DNA of 64,000 nt from contig JBAOIG010000002.1 in assembly GCA_037045155.1 (NCBI GenBank), forward strand, positions 186,001 to 250,000, given 5' to 3'. The DNA comes from Thermomicrobiales bacterium. Its GTDB lineage: Bacteria; Chloroflexota; Chloroflexia; Thermomicrobiales; CFX8. The translations under genes were made by a program, and so were the position numbers. Below, piece after piece: positions 8,467 to 16,322 of the stretch. Every line of letters begins with the position of its first letter. Position 1 is the first letter of the stretch. The notes beneath the pieces were generated by a model that saw only the letters and a list, made by a program, of their open reading frames with translations, did not search any database and was not told where the DNA came from.

Positions 8467-8949
8467 GTGGACCGAGTCAGCATCCTCTACACCCGCGCCG
8501 CATTGATATGGCTCGTCGCTGGCGTCACGCTCGGCGCGCTGATGCTGTCGGATAGTCTCGTCCCCGGCAGCTGGCGGCTGTGGTTCGCGCCGACCCACGG
8601 TCACATGCTCTTCGTCGGCTGGTTCCTGCAGTTCGCCATCGGCGTCGCCTACTGGCTGCTGCCGCGCAAGCGCAACACCTCGCTGCCCTACGGCTACAAC
8701 GAGCGGATCGCGACGGCCGGCATCGCGCTGCTCAACCTGGGGCTGGGCGTCCGCGTCATCGCCGAGCCACTCGGCCGCGCCGGATACGACAGCACCGCAC
8801 AGCATCTCGCGCTGGCGCTCTCGTCCGTGCTCCAGCTGGCGGCCATTCTGATCATCGTCGCGCAGATCTGGAAACGGCTCATTCCCCGCCCCGCCAAGCT
8901 CGTCCGCGATGGCAAGCCCGTCGGTGGCGACACCGCGGAGCGGCCCTGA
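8467..8949 (+). CDS. Small haem-copper-oxidase-like membrane protein
   Basis: A 160-residue protein with four predicted helices and a polar C-terminus. THGHMLFVGWFLQFAIGVAYWLLPR mirrors the His-containing helix of cbb3-type oxidase subunit I and also resembles the helix near residue 190 of the upstream NnrS-like protein, so the two may share ancestry. It starts with GTG, 3 bp after the upstream stop. The length is far below an oxidase subunit (about 450-500 residues), so it cannot be a full oxidase. It may bind haem or assist assembly, but I infer this only from the histidine helices and the operon. Confidence 0.6.
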   Translation: MDRVSILYTRAALIWLVAGVTLGALMLSDSLVPGSWRLWFAPTHGHMLFVGWFLQFAIGVAYWLLPRKRNTSLPYGYNERIATAGIALLNLGLGVRVIAEPLGRAGYDSTAQHLALALSSVLQLAAILIIVAQIWKRLIPRPAKLVRDGKPVGGDTAERP

Positions 8950-9079
8950 TTGGTCCGCCCGATCAGCATCCCGAACGCTGCCGCACGCAGTAGAAGATGA
9001 AGCTGGCTGGAAAGATGGGCGACCGCACGACCATGTGTTGTTATCGCGAACTTCAACACAGGCGCCAGAGTGGCATCCG

Positions 9080-9109
9080 TATTATAGTAGCCACCCACTT
9101 CCTATAATA
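9080..9109 (+). promoter_or_regulatory. Candidate fic promoter with overlapping inverted repeat
   Basis: A perfect -10 hexamer TATAAT lies at 9103-9108, 55 bp before the GTG of the Fic gene. It is embedded in an 8-base inverted repeat, TATTATAG (9080-9087) and CTATAATA (9102-9109). A factor bound there would cover the -10 box, which suits autoregulation by the winged-helix end of the Fic protein. No good -35 hexamer is visible. Confidence 0.45.
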
Positions 9110-9163
9110 GAATCGGTTTACCGAGCCGCTTATTATTGTCGGCCGTTATAAGGAGCTGGTTCC

Positions 9164-10357
9164 GTGACGCTTATTACGCGCGCGGGTAAATATGTGAGAC
9201 AGCCGCAGGGATACCGGGCGTTCATATCGGCTCCCCTACCGCCCGACCCGCCGGTGACGGTCGATGCCACGATGCTTCGTTTGCTCTCGCGCGCGGACCA
9301 GGCTCTCGGGCGACTCGACGGGATAGCGCAAACACTGCCGAACCCCAACCTGTTTGTCGCGATGTACGTCAATCGCGAGGCAGTCTTCAGTTCGCAAATT
9401 GAGGGAACCCAGAGCACTCTCGACGATGTTCTGGAGTTTCAACTAGGCGCGACCGTGCGCGACCTGCCGACTGATGTGGAGGAGGTCGTCAATTATATCC
9501 GCGCCATGAACTACGGTCTCCAGCGTCTCGAGACGTTTCCTCTATCGCTCCGGCTGATCCGCGAGATTCACGCCGAACTGCTTCACGGAGTGCGAGGCCA
9601 GGATCGCACTCCTGGTGAGTTTCGCACGACCCAGAACTGGATTGGCGCTGCCGATTCGCCCCTCAGCCGAGCTGCCTTCGTCCCGCCGCCGGTCTCTGAG
9701 TTAAACGTCGTGCTCGGGGACTTCGAGCGATTCCTACATGCCGATCACGACTTGCCGATTCTGCTCGTCTGTGGACTGGCGCATGCGCAGTTCGAGACAA
9801 TACACCCATTTCTCGATGGCAACGGACGGGTCGGACGACTGCTCATCACGTTCCTGTTATGCCAACGCGAAGTGCTGCATCGGCCGCTGTTGTATCTGAG
9901 CTACTTTCTGAAGCGCCACCGCACTGAGTATTACGACAGATTGATGGCAATCCGTGACTCAGGAAATTGGGAAGGATGGCTAGCGTTCTTTCTTCGTGGC
10001 GTCGCCGAGACGGCCGAGGAAGCCACACAAACGGTCCGCGCAATCGTGTCGATTCGAGAGCAGCACCGTTCATTGCTCCAGGAACAACATCTCGGGACCA
10101 ACGCAGTGAAGCTACTCGATCTTCTGTTCGAAAAGCCGATCATCAACGTCGGCTACGCAAAGGAGCATATGAAGGTCTCGTTCGCAACAGCGAACAAACT
10201 GATCGATCAGTTCGTGACGCTCGGACTGCTCCATCAGATCACCCCTGGACCGCGTAAGCGTGTCTTCCGCTATGCTCCATACCTGACACTCTTTGACGAG
10301 CGAGCACCTGACGACGGTGAATCGGTGCCACCACAGCGGACGGTGTCTGAAAGATAA
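9164..10357 (+). CDS. Fic family AMP-transferase-like protein with N-terminal inhibitory motif
   Basis: A 397-residue protein with three parts. The N-terminal Fic_N region carries SSQIEG at 76-81, matching the (S/T)xxxE(G/N) inhibitory motif that blocks ATP binding. The Fic core has HPFLDGNGRVGR at 214-225, with catalytic His214. A C-terminal winged helix lies at about 305-375. Fic enzymes transfer AMP or other nucleotide parts to target hydroxyls. The inhibitory motif is in the same chain, so this is a class II, self-restrained Fic rather than a two-gene toxin-antitoxin. The GTG start follows AAGGAG. The surrounding DNA is visibly more AT-rich than its neighbours, suggesting transfer. Confidence 0.92.
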   Translation: MTLITRAGKYVRQPQGYRAFISAPLPPDPPVTVDATMLRLLSRADQALGRLDGIAQTLPNPNLFVAMYVNREAVFSSQIEGTQSTLDDVLEFQLGATVRDLPTDVEEVVNYIRAMNYGLQRLETFPLSLRLIREIHAELLHGVRGQDRTPGEFRTTQNWIGAADSPLSRAAFVPPPVSELNVVLGDFERFLHADHDLPILLVCGLAHAQFETIHPFLDGNGRVGRLLITFLLCQREVLHRPLLYLSYFLKRHRTEYYDRLMAIRDSGNWEGWLAFFLRGVAETAEEATQTVRAIVSIREQHRSLLQEQHLGTNAVKLLDLLFEKPIINVGYAKEHMKVSFATANKLIDQFVTLGLLHQITPGPRKRVFRYAPYLTLFDERAPDDGESVPPQRTVSER

Positions 10358-10482
10358 CGACGCCACCTGTCGTCTGACGCCTCACCGACATGTACGAGCG
10401 CGGCATCCCACGCGACGCTAACTCCGTAACAATCGTCCTCTATCCGATCTGCCGTCACGATAATACGGAGCATCCGACATCG

Positions 10483-11232
10483 TTAACAGGTCGGAAATCT
10501 GGTTGGCGCCGCCCAGGTCCGCAGCGTGCAAGCGTAGACGAACCCCATCCGCAGGTAGACGGGGAGCCCCATTTCGGTGGCGGTGAGCGTGATCGCGATG
10601 CAGCCGCGCTGCCTGGCCGCGTCGATCGCCGCCCAGGTCATCGCTGTGCCGATCCCGCGGCGGCGGAACGCGTCGTCGGTGACGACGCCCATCACCTCGC
10701 CGACCGCGCCGAGACACGACACACGCGCCGCCGCAACTGGAGCGCCGTCGACGTATCCGACGAAGAGGGCGACATCCGGGTCGAGGGCCGCAGCAAGCGA
10801 CGGAATATAGCGGCGCGGGGTGCGGGTGATCGCAAAGAAATCATCCAGGCCGCGCTGCGTCGCGACGCGCCGGATCGCCAGTTCCGGCGGCGGCAATGGG
10901 CTTGGCGGGATCGGCGCGAGAACGAGTGCCGGCTCCTCCTCGTCGACGATCCAGCCGCCGGCCCGCAGCGCATCGTCCAGTAGCGCGGCGCGCTCGACAT
11001 CGAGCATGACGCCGTACACCGCGCCATCGTAATAGGCAGCCGCCAACGACAATAGCCGCCGCGATGTCGCCGGCCCGGTCACAATGACCACGTTGCCGTC
11101 TGGCCCCGGCTCGTCGCTGGCGACAAAAACCATGCCGTCGCGCTCCATCCGGCGGGCCGGGTGTGACTGATAGCGATCCAACGGCGATGGCGTCAGCAGC
11201 GCCACGTAGGCGACGGCACGGAGATCGGTCAT
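10483..11232 (-). CDS. GNAT-family N-acetyltransferase
   Basis: A 249-residue acetyltransferase. The C-terminal GNAT domain (about residues 130-245) shows GEVMGVVTDDAFRRRGIGTAM, whose RRRGIG loop binds the acetyl-CoA pyrophosphate, then AIDAARQRGC and LPVYLRMGF. The N-terminal half is a degenerate second domain with MVFVASDEPGPDGNVVIVTG, as in fused or duplicated GNAT proteins. The substrate is not readable. The start at 11232 lies 11 bp after the PepF stop, so the two form an operon. An upstream ATG at 11253 would overlap PepF by 11 bp and is less likely. Confidence 0.82.
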   Translation of the reverse strand: MTDLRAVAYVALLTPSPLDRYQSHPARRMERDGMVFVASDEPGPDGNVVIVTGPATSRRLLSLAAAYYDGAVYGVMLDVERAALLDDALRAGGWIVDEEEPALVLAPIPPSPLPPPELAIRRVATQRGLDDFFAITRTPRRYIPSLAAALDPDVALFVGYVDGAPVAAARVSCLGAVGEVMGVVTDDAFRRRGIGTAMTWAAIDAARQRGCIAITLTATEMGLPVYLRMGFVYACTLRTWAAPTRFPTC

Positions 11233-11242
11233 CCCCTGCGCC

Positions 11243-13090
11243 TTATCCTTCATCCCCCGCAAGCTCGACGAAGCGGTCGATATCGGCGCGGATGATATCG
11301 AGGCTGGAGCGCCAGAAGTCGATCGAGCGGATGTCGATGCCGAAGCGGGCAGCCAGCGCGGCGGCGTCGGCGAGGCCGGTCGAGGCGAGCAGATCGTCGT
11401 AGCGTTCCCGGAAGCCCTCCGGCTCCTGCCGGTAGCGGGCGTAGAGGCCAAGGCCAAACAGTAGCCCGAACATGTAGGGGTAGTTGTAGAACGCTCGATC
11501 GCTGCTGTAGTAATGCGATTTGACCGCCCACATGTACGGGTGCAGCAGATCGGTGTCCAGCCCGTCGCCATAGGTCTCACGTTGGGAGGAGAGCATCGCC
11601 TCGTTCAACTCGTCGACCGATAGCTCGCGTTCGCGCCGGCCATCGAATACGGCCTGCTCAAACAGAAATCGGCTGGTGATATCCACCACGACCTGGGTGC
11701 TGCCTTGCAACGACGCCTCGAGGATCGCGAGCTGCTCCCCCGGGTCCGATGCGGCCAGCACTGCGTCGCGGATGATCGTTTCGCAGAAGATGCTCGCCGT
11801 CTCGGCCAGCGTCATCGGAGTCTGGCGCTGGAGTGGAGTGCGGCCGGCCAGGTTGAGGTTGTGGTACGCATGACCCAGCTCGTGGGCAAGCGTGCTCATC
11901 CCGGCGAAGGCGGGCTTGAAGTTCGCCAGGACACGCGACTCATCGGCCCGCAGCGGCATACAGAACGCCCCGTCGCGCTTGCCTGGGCGCGACTCGGCAT
12001 CCACCCAACGCTCGGCGAATGCCCTCGCGGCCAGAGCGCCCATTCGCGGAGCGTAGCCGTTGAACTGCTCCACGACGAACGCGGTCGCCTCGTCCCACTG
12101 CCAGTCACGGCTGCTCGCGCCGACGGGAGCGAACAGGTCATACCAGGCCAGCCGCTCCAGCCCGAGCAGACGCGCCTTCGCACGGAGATAGCGGCGGAAG
12201 TCGGGGAACGCCTCGTGGGCGGCCGCCAGCATCGCGTCGAGCGTCGCGCGGTCAATGTGGCTGTCGAAGAGCGCGACATCCAGCGGGGAGTCCCAGCCGC
12301 GCCGGCCAGCGAGCGTGACGAACTCCCCTTTGATCGAGTTCAACGCGGCGGCGATCGGCATCTCGACGCGCTTCCAGGCAATTAGCTCCGCCTCATAGCC
12401 ACGGCGACGTATCTCTCGATCGGACTCGTAGGCCAGGTTGCGGACTGCGCTCATCGGCAGTTCGGCAACGTCGCCATCGCGCTCGATTTCGACGAGAAGC
12501 TGCGACGACACATTACCCTGGAGCTTTCCCCAGGCTGACCCGCCGGAGAGATTCAGCTCGGCGGCAAGGGCCTCTTCGGCCGGCGACATCTGCCGGCTCG
12601 CAGCCTCGGCGGCATGGCGCAGCGCGAACTCGTGCGACCTGGCCACATCTGACATCGCCAACAGCGCATCGATATCCAGCGACCCGACCCAGGCGGTGAA
12701 GCGCGTTTCCAGCTGGGACAATCGCGCCAGGTGCTGCTCGAGCTGGGAGTAGGCGGCCTGCGCGGCAGTGTCACGCGAGTCGGTCGTCACGAAGCTGGCG
12801 AGATATGCGCCGAGCGTCCCGACCTCCCGCAAGACAGCGTTGAGCCGTGAGACCACCTCGTCGAACGACACGACGGCAGCGCCATCGGTCGCGAGATGCT
12901 CGTGCCGGCCGACATCGTGCGCGTCGAACAGCGCCGCCAGCCCGGCGATCGCGTCGATGGCAGACTGAAAGCCCGCGCGATACTCCGCCGAGTCGAGGCT
13001 CGGATAGACGACCGTCATGTCCCATCGGGGAAGCGGCTGAGTTGCCAAGAACACGCTCTCTTCCGTGAGGCTCCGCGGCAGCGCCCACAT
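11243..13090 (-). CDS. pepF: Oligoendopeptidase F, M3 family
   Basis: A cytoplasmic zinc endopeptidase of 615 residues that cuts short peptides (about 5-20 residues). The zinc motif is present as TLAHELGHAYHNL (HExGH), with the downstream glutamate in TLAETASIFCETI as third ligand. The N-terminal helical lid, with WGKLQGNVSSQL, is typical of the M3B PepF subfamily. The length matches the family (about 600). It suits peptide feeding by the importer at 39472-43342. The first ATG at 13090 is kept, since the aligned sequence begins a few residues later. Confidence 0.93.
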   Translation of the reverse strand: MWALPRSLTEESVFLATQPLPRWDMTVVYPSLDSAEYRAGFQSAIDAIAGLAALFDAHDVGRHEHLATDGAAVVSFDEVVSRLNAVLREVGTLGAYLASFVTTDSRDTAAQAAYSQLEQHLARLSQLETRFTAWVGSLDIDALLAMSDVARSHEFALRHAAEAASRQMSPAEEALAAELNLSGGSAWGKLQGNVSSQLLVEIERDGDVAELPMSAVRNLAYESDREIRRRGYEAELIAWKRVEMPIAAALNSIKGEFVTLAGRRGWDSPLDVALFDSHIDRATLDAMLAAAHEAFPDFRRYLRAKARLLGLERLAWYDLFAPVGASSRDWQWDEATAFVVEQFNGYAPRMGALAARAFAERWVDAESRPGKRDGAFCMPLRADESRVLANFKPAFAGMSTLAHELGHAYHNLNLAGRTPLQRQTPMTLAETASIFCETIIRDAVLAASDPGEQLAILEASLQGSTQVVVDITSRFLFEQAVFDGRRERELSVDELNEAMLSSQRETYGDGLDTDLLHPYMWAVKSHYYSSDRAFYNYPYMFGLLFGLGLYARYRQEPEGFRERYDDLLASTGLADAAALAARFGIDIRSIDFWRSSLDIIRADIDRFVELAGDEG

Positions 13091-13126
13091 CGCGCGCCGC
13101 AGAACGAGGATACGACACGCGGGATG

Positions 13127-13915
13127 TCAGTCGTGCTCCTCGAGGATCCGCAGAAGGAGTGGTGTGACGGCGTCCGGTCGTTCCCATGCGGGGAACGCGC
13201 CGGCCCCGGGGATGAGGTAGCGGCGGGCGTGGGGCAGCTCGCGCTCCAGCTGCCGGGCAGTATCGAGAAATTCCGTCAGGTCATCCGCGCCATTGATCAG
13301 CGACACCGGCTGGCGCAAGCTGCCGAGACGATCGACGATCGGCGGGACCGGGGACTGGCCAGCGTCGGCGCGCCAGGGGGCTCCCGAGAACTCGTCCATG
13401 ATCTCCCGCAATTCAGCGGCGTTCGCCTCGCGACGAACACCGTCGAAAAACGGCTGCTCGAACCAGCTGGCCCGCGCCGCGACAACTCCCCGATCCCGTG
13501 CGATCTCGCGCATGCGGATCAACGCGGCATCGTTTGGCGCCAGCGGCATTCCGGGGATCACGGCGCCCTCGAGGATGAGCGACGCCACCCGGTCGGGATG
13601 CTCCAGCGCCAGCAACAGCCCGACGCCAGCGCCGGTGTGGGTGCCGAGGATATGAGCGCTGGCGACGCCGAGTCGATCGAGCAGCCGGATGACATCGACC
13701 AGGTGCTCGACGGGGCCGTAAGCAATATCGATCGGAGAGGGCGATCCGCCGTGCCCACGCAGGTCGGCCAGGACGAGCCGGCACGAGGACGCAAGCGGCC
13801 CGCGCTGCCACCGCCAGTAGCGATGATCGTGGCTGAAGCCGTGCAACAGCAGCAGCCACGGCCCGTCACCTTCGACGACGGCGCGCAGATCAACCGGGTC
13901 GGGCTGCATCGGCAT
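13127..13915 (-). CDS. Alpha/beta-hydrolase-fold protein lacking Ser and His of the triad
   Basis: A 262-residue protein with a clear alpha/beta-hydrolase layout: oxyanion strand WLLLLHGFSHDHRYW, then LADLRGHGGS and the nucleophile elbow region. The elbow reads GTHTG, putting His93 where Ser (GxSxG) is expected. The acid-loop region INGADD is intact. The late motif reads PGAGAFPAWERP, with Ala240 where the catalytic His normally sits. Two of three triad positions are therefore replaced. It may bind a ligand, work by another mechanism, or be decaying. The start is taken at 13915 (MPMQPDP); the frame is open to 13984. Confidence 0.75.
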   Translation of the reverse strand: MPMQPDPVDLRAVVEGDGPWLLLLHGFSHDHRYWRWQRGPLASSCRLVLADLRGHGGSPSPIDIAYGPVEHLVDVIRLLDRLGVASAHILGTHTGAGVGLLLALEHPDRVASLILEGAVIPGMPLAPNDAALIRMREIARDRGVVAARASWFEQPFFDGVRREANAAELREIMDEFSGAPWRADAGQSPVPPIVDRLGSLRQPVSLINGADDLTEFLDTARQLERELPHARRYLIPGAGAFPAWERPDAVTPLLLRILEEHD

Positions 13916-14016
13916 CTCCTCCTCGGCGCATATACCCACGATCTCAGTGTAGGCGACCGATGGCGCCGCGCGGCAACAGCCCACTCCGATTTGTCGACTC
14001 CGGGGTGATAACTCGA

Positions 14017-14045
14017 TATACGATACTGATGTTATGTCGTATAAT
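14017..14045 (+). promoter_or_regulatory. Candidate promoter with inverted repeat before the ABC operon
   Basis: The stretch is locally AT-rich in a GC-rich setting. It holds TATAAT at 14040-14045 and a 7-base inverted repeat TATACGA (14017-14023) / TCGTATA (14037-14043) that overlaps the -10. No clear -35. Likely the distal promoter of the PLDc_N-ABC operon and an operator for its regulator. Confidence 0.4.
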
Positions 14046-14096
14046 CATCCGGCGACGGTCTCACCCCACCGTCGTGTGAACCCCACCTCATCCCCA

Positions 14097-14129
14097 CAGA
14101 GTCGCCCGCCGTGTTGGCGGGCGACTCTG
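14097..14129 (+). terminator. Strong hairpin, terminator or attenuator upstream of the ABC operon
   Basis: A perfect 14-base-pair stem, CAGAGTCGCCCGCC with GGCGGGCGACTCTG, around the loop GTGTT, followed by CGTTTCC. It lies about 50 nt after the TATAAT promoter and 160 bp before the first gene. The T tract is short (three), so it could act as an intrinsic terminator, an attenuator, or the end of a short RNA. Confidence 0.5.
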
Positions 14130-14187
14130 CGTTTCCAGGCAAACTGCCGGCCGTGGCGCTCGATCGCCGGCTTCGCGGTTCGCCGGA

Positions 14188-14216
14188 TTGACGCCGATCT
14201 GTCACCGCGCATTATC
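14188..14216 (+). promoter_or_regulatory. Second candidate promoter for the ABC operon
   Basis: TTGACG (14188-14193), 17-bp spacer, ATTATC (14211-14216), 77 bp before the PLDc_N start at 14293. It lies downstream of the 14-bp hairpin, so transcripts from it would bypass that element. Confidence 0.4.
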
Positions 14217-14292
14217 ATGGTCGGCGGGTGACGCGAAGGACTACGTGCGCCATCCGCTGTGCGCCGAAAGAACGCGAAGGATGGGGAGTATC

Positions 14293-14589
14293 ATGCTCAA
14301 TATTCCAACAGCAGCCCTGATCGCCATCCTGGCGCTGGCTGCTGTCCAGCTGGTCGTTCAGATCTACGCGCTGGTCGATCTCGCCCGGCGGCGTCAGGTG
14401 ACCGGCGGCAAGCGCTGGGTCTGGCTGATCGTCATCCTGTTCGCCAATCTTGTCGGCGCGATCGTCTATCTCGCCATCGGCCGCTCGGCCACGCCCGCCG
14501 CCGAGCCGGAGCACGAGCCCGGCGACAACGCTTCCGACCGCGCTCGCGCCGCCGCGGATCTGCTCTACGGGCCGGACAAACGTCGGTGA
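14293..14589 (+). CDS. PLDc_N-domain small membrane protein
   Basis: A 98-residue protein with two helices. The conserved core is YALVDLARRRQVTGGKRWVW followed by LIVILFANLVGAIVYLAIGR, the phospholipase-D-nuclease N-terminal (PLDc_N) domain. It is widespread as a stand-alone membrane module beside ABC-2 exporters and in bacteriocin-immunity-like settings. The last 30 residues are charged and cytoplasmic. The ATG at 14293 follows GGGGAG with 5-nt spacing. Its TGA overlaps the GTG of the next gene, so it is the first gene of a three-gene ABC operon. The biochemical role is unknown; it may be an accessory subunit. Confidence 0.8.
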   Translation: MLNIPTAALIAILALAAVQLVVQIYALVDLARRRQVTGGKRWVWLIVILFANLVGAIVYLAIGRSATPAAEPEHEPGDNASDRARAAADLLYGPDKRR

Positions 14590-15524
14590 CAGCAGCCACC
14601 GCGATCGAGATCCGCGGATTGACGAAGGTGTTCGGCGCCACTCGCGCGCTCGACGGCGTCGATCTCGACGTGCCGGCCGGCTCGGTCTTCGGCTTTCTCG
14701 GACCAAATGGGGCCGGCAAGAGCACCGCGCTGAATATCCTCGCTGGGCTTTCCCGGCCGACATCCGGGATGGCTCGCATTTTCGGTCACGACGTGACAGC
14801 TGCCCCAGATGCCGTCCGGGCATCGATCGGCTACCTGCCAGACGTGCCGGGCTTCTACGGCTGGATGACCGGCGTCGAGCTGCTGCGCTTCAGCGGCGAG
14901 CTATTCGGCTTGCGCGGGCAGGCGCTCGAAACGCGCATCGCGGCGCTGCTCGATCTGGCCGGGCTGACCGGCGTCGCCACTGCAGTCGGCGGCTACTCCC
15001 GCGGGATGCGCCAGCGTCTGGGGCTCGCGCAGGCGCTGATCAACGCGCCGCGGCTGCTGCTGCTCGACGAGCCGACCAGCGCGCTCGACCCGATTGGCCG
15101 CAAGGCGGTGCTGGATATGATCGCCGCGATGGCTGGGAGGACGACGATCTTCTTCTCGACCCATATCCTCGCCGACGTCCAGCGCGTCTGCGACCGGGTG
15201 GCCATCCTCGACCATGGCCGGCTTGTCATCGAATCGCCGATCGACGAGCTACTGAGCCGCGCCGGCCCGCGCGAGCTGCGACTGGAGCTCGGCACGCCGG
15301 AAGAGGCGGCGACGTTGGCCGGCGCCATCGTCGGGGCTGGCTGGCTGGCTGAACGTCATCTCGAGGGCGCGCGCCTGGTTCTAACGGTGACCGACCTCGA
15401 CGCCGCGCTGCGGGCGACCCCACGATTGATCGTCGAGCGTGGGCTGCTGCTCCGCCGACTGGAGCCCGTCGAGGCGACGCTGGAGCAGGTCTTTGTCGAC
15501 CTGATCGGGGAAGGCAGCCGGTGA
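14586..15524 (+). CDS. ABC-2 exporter ATP-binding subunit
   Basis: A 312-residue ATPase. Walker A is GPNGAGKST, the Q-loop region is IGYLPDVPGFYGWMTG, the signature is YSRGMRQRL, Walker B is LLLLDEPTSALDP and the switch His is in FFSTHILADVQRVCDR. After about residue 220 comes the C-terminal domain common in NatA/CcmA-type exporters. The GTG start overlaps the previous stop as GTGA and its own TGA overlaps the next GTG, so all three proteins are translationally coupled. Such systems export sodium, antibiotics or lipids; the substrate is not readable. Confidence 0.93.
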   Translation: MTAATAIEIRGLTKVFGATRALDGVDLDVPAGSVFGFLGPNGAGKSTALNILAGLSRPTSGMARIFGHDVTAAPDAVRASIGYLPDVPGFYGWMTGVELLRFSGELFGLRGQALETRIAALLDLAGLTGVATAVGGYSRGMRQRLGLAQALINAPRLLLLDEPTSALDPIGRKAVLDMIAAMAGRTTIFFSTHILADVQRVCDRVAILDHGRLVIESPIDELLSRAGPRELRLELGTPEEAATLAGAIVGAGWLAERHLEGARLVLTVTDLDAALRATPRLIVERGLLLRRLEPVEATLEQVFVDLIGEGSR

Positions 15525-16306
15525 GCGTCTTCAACGTCCTGCTGCGCAAGGAGCTCCGCGAGATTCGCCGGACCTGGCGTATCTGGGTTCTGCCGGCCAT
15601 TCTGTTGTTCATTGCCATCACCAGCCCGATTCTGGCCCAGATCACTCCCGCCCTCGTCCGCTCGCTAGCCAGCAATCAACCCGGCGTTGTCATTGAGCTG
15701 CCCGATCCGACGCCGCTCGACTCCTATCGGCAGTTCGCCTCGCAACTCTCGCAGATCGGGCTACTGGCGTTGATCATCACGACGGCGGGGATCATCTCCT
15801 CCGAACTACGTTCCGGCACGGCGATCCTCGTCCTGACCAAGCCCGTCTCACGTCGCAGCTTCGTGCTGGCCAAGCTCGCCGCGCAGCTCGCGTTGTTGAC
15901 CGGGGCGACGATCCTGGCGACGCTCGTCTGCTGGGTCGGGACGCTGGCGATCTTCGGCGAGGCGGCGATCGGTGAGCTGGCAGCAGCGACCGCGCTGTGG
16001 CTACTGGTCGCTGCCGGATTCCTCTGCCTGATGACGATACTCTCAACGCTGATCACTGCGCAGGCGGGAGCGGCCGGAGCAGGGATTGCTGCCTATTTCA
16101 TCCTGTCGATTCTGGCCGGCTGGGGGCCGGCCCAACGCTGGACGCCGGCGGGGGCGCTCCGTGCTGTCGCGGCAGTGATCGACGGCGCCGCGCAGCCGCT
16201 CGTCGCGCCGGTTCTGACGACCCTGACGCTCGGCGCGATAGCCGTCGCCGCAGCTATCTACCGCCTCGACCGCTCCGAGCTCGCTGCTCGCGCCCGGGAG
16301 AGCTGA
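15521..16306 (+). CDS. ABC-2 exporter permease
   Basis: A 261-residue membrane subunit with about six helices. LRKELREIRRTWRIWVLPAI opens the first helix, then a long extracytoplasmic loop with ITPALVRSLAS. The central SSELRSGTAILVLTKPVSRRSF is the conserved cytoplasmic loop of ABC-2 (NatB/YhaP-like) permeases. The GTG start overlaps the ATPase stop by four bases. With the PLDc_N protein it forms a complete exporter in genetic terms. It ends 17 bp from the end of the convergent mprF-like gene. Confidence 0.88.
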   Translation: MSVFNVLLRKELREIRRTWRIWVLPAILLFIAITSPILAQITPALVRSLASNQPGVVIELPDPTPLDSYRQFASQLSQIGLLALIITTAGIISSELRSGTAILVLTKPVSRRSFVLAKLAAQLALLTGATILATLVCWVGTLAIFGEAAIGELAAATALWLLVAAGFLCLMTILSTLITAQAGAAGAGIAAYFILSILAGWGPAQRWTPAGALRAVAAVIDGAAQPLVAPVLTTLTLGAIAVAAAIYRLDRSELAARARES

Positions 16307-16322
16307 ACGAGAGACAGTCCGA

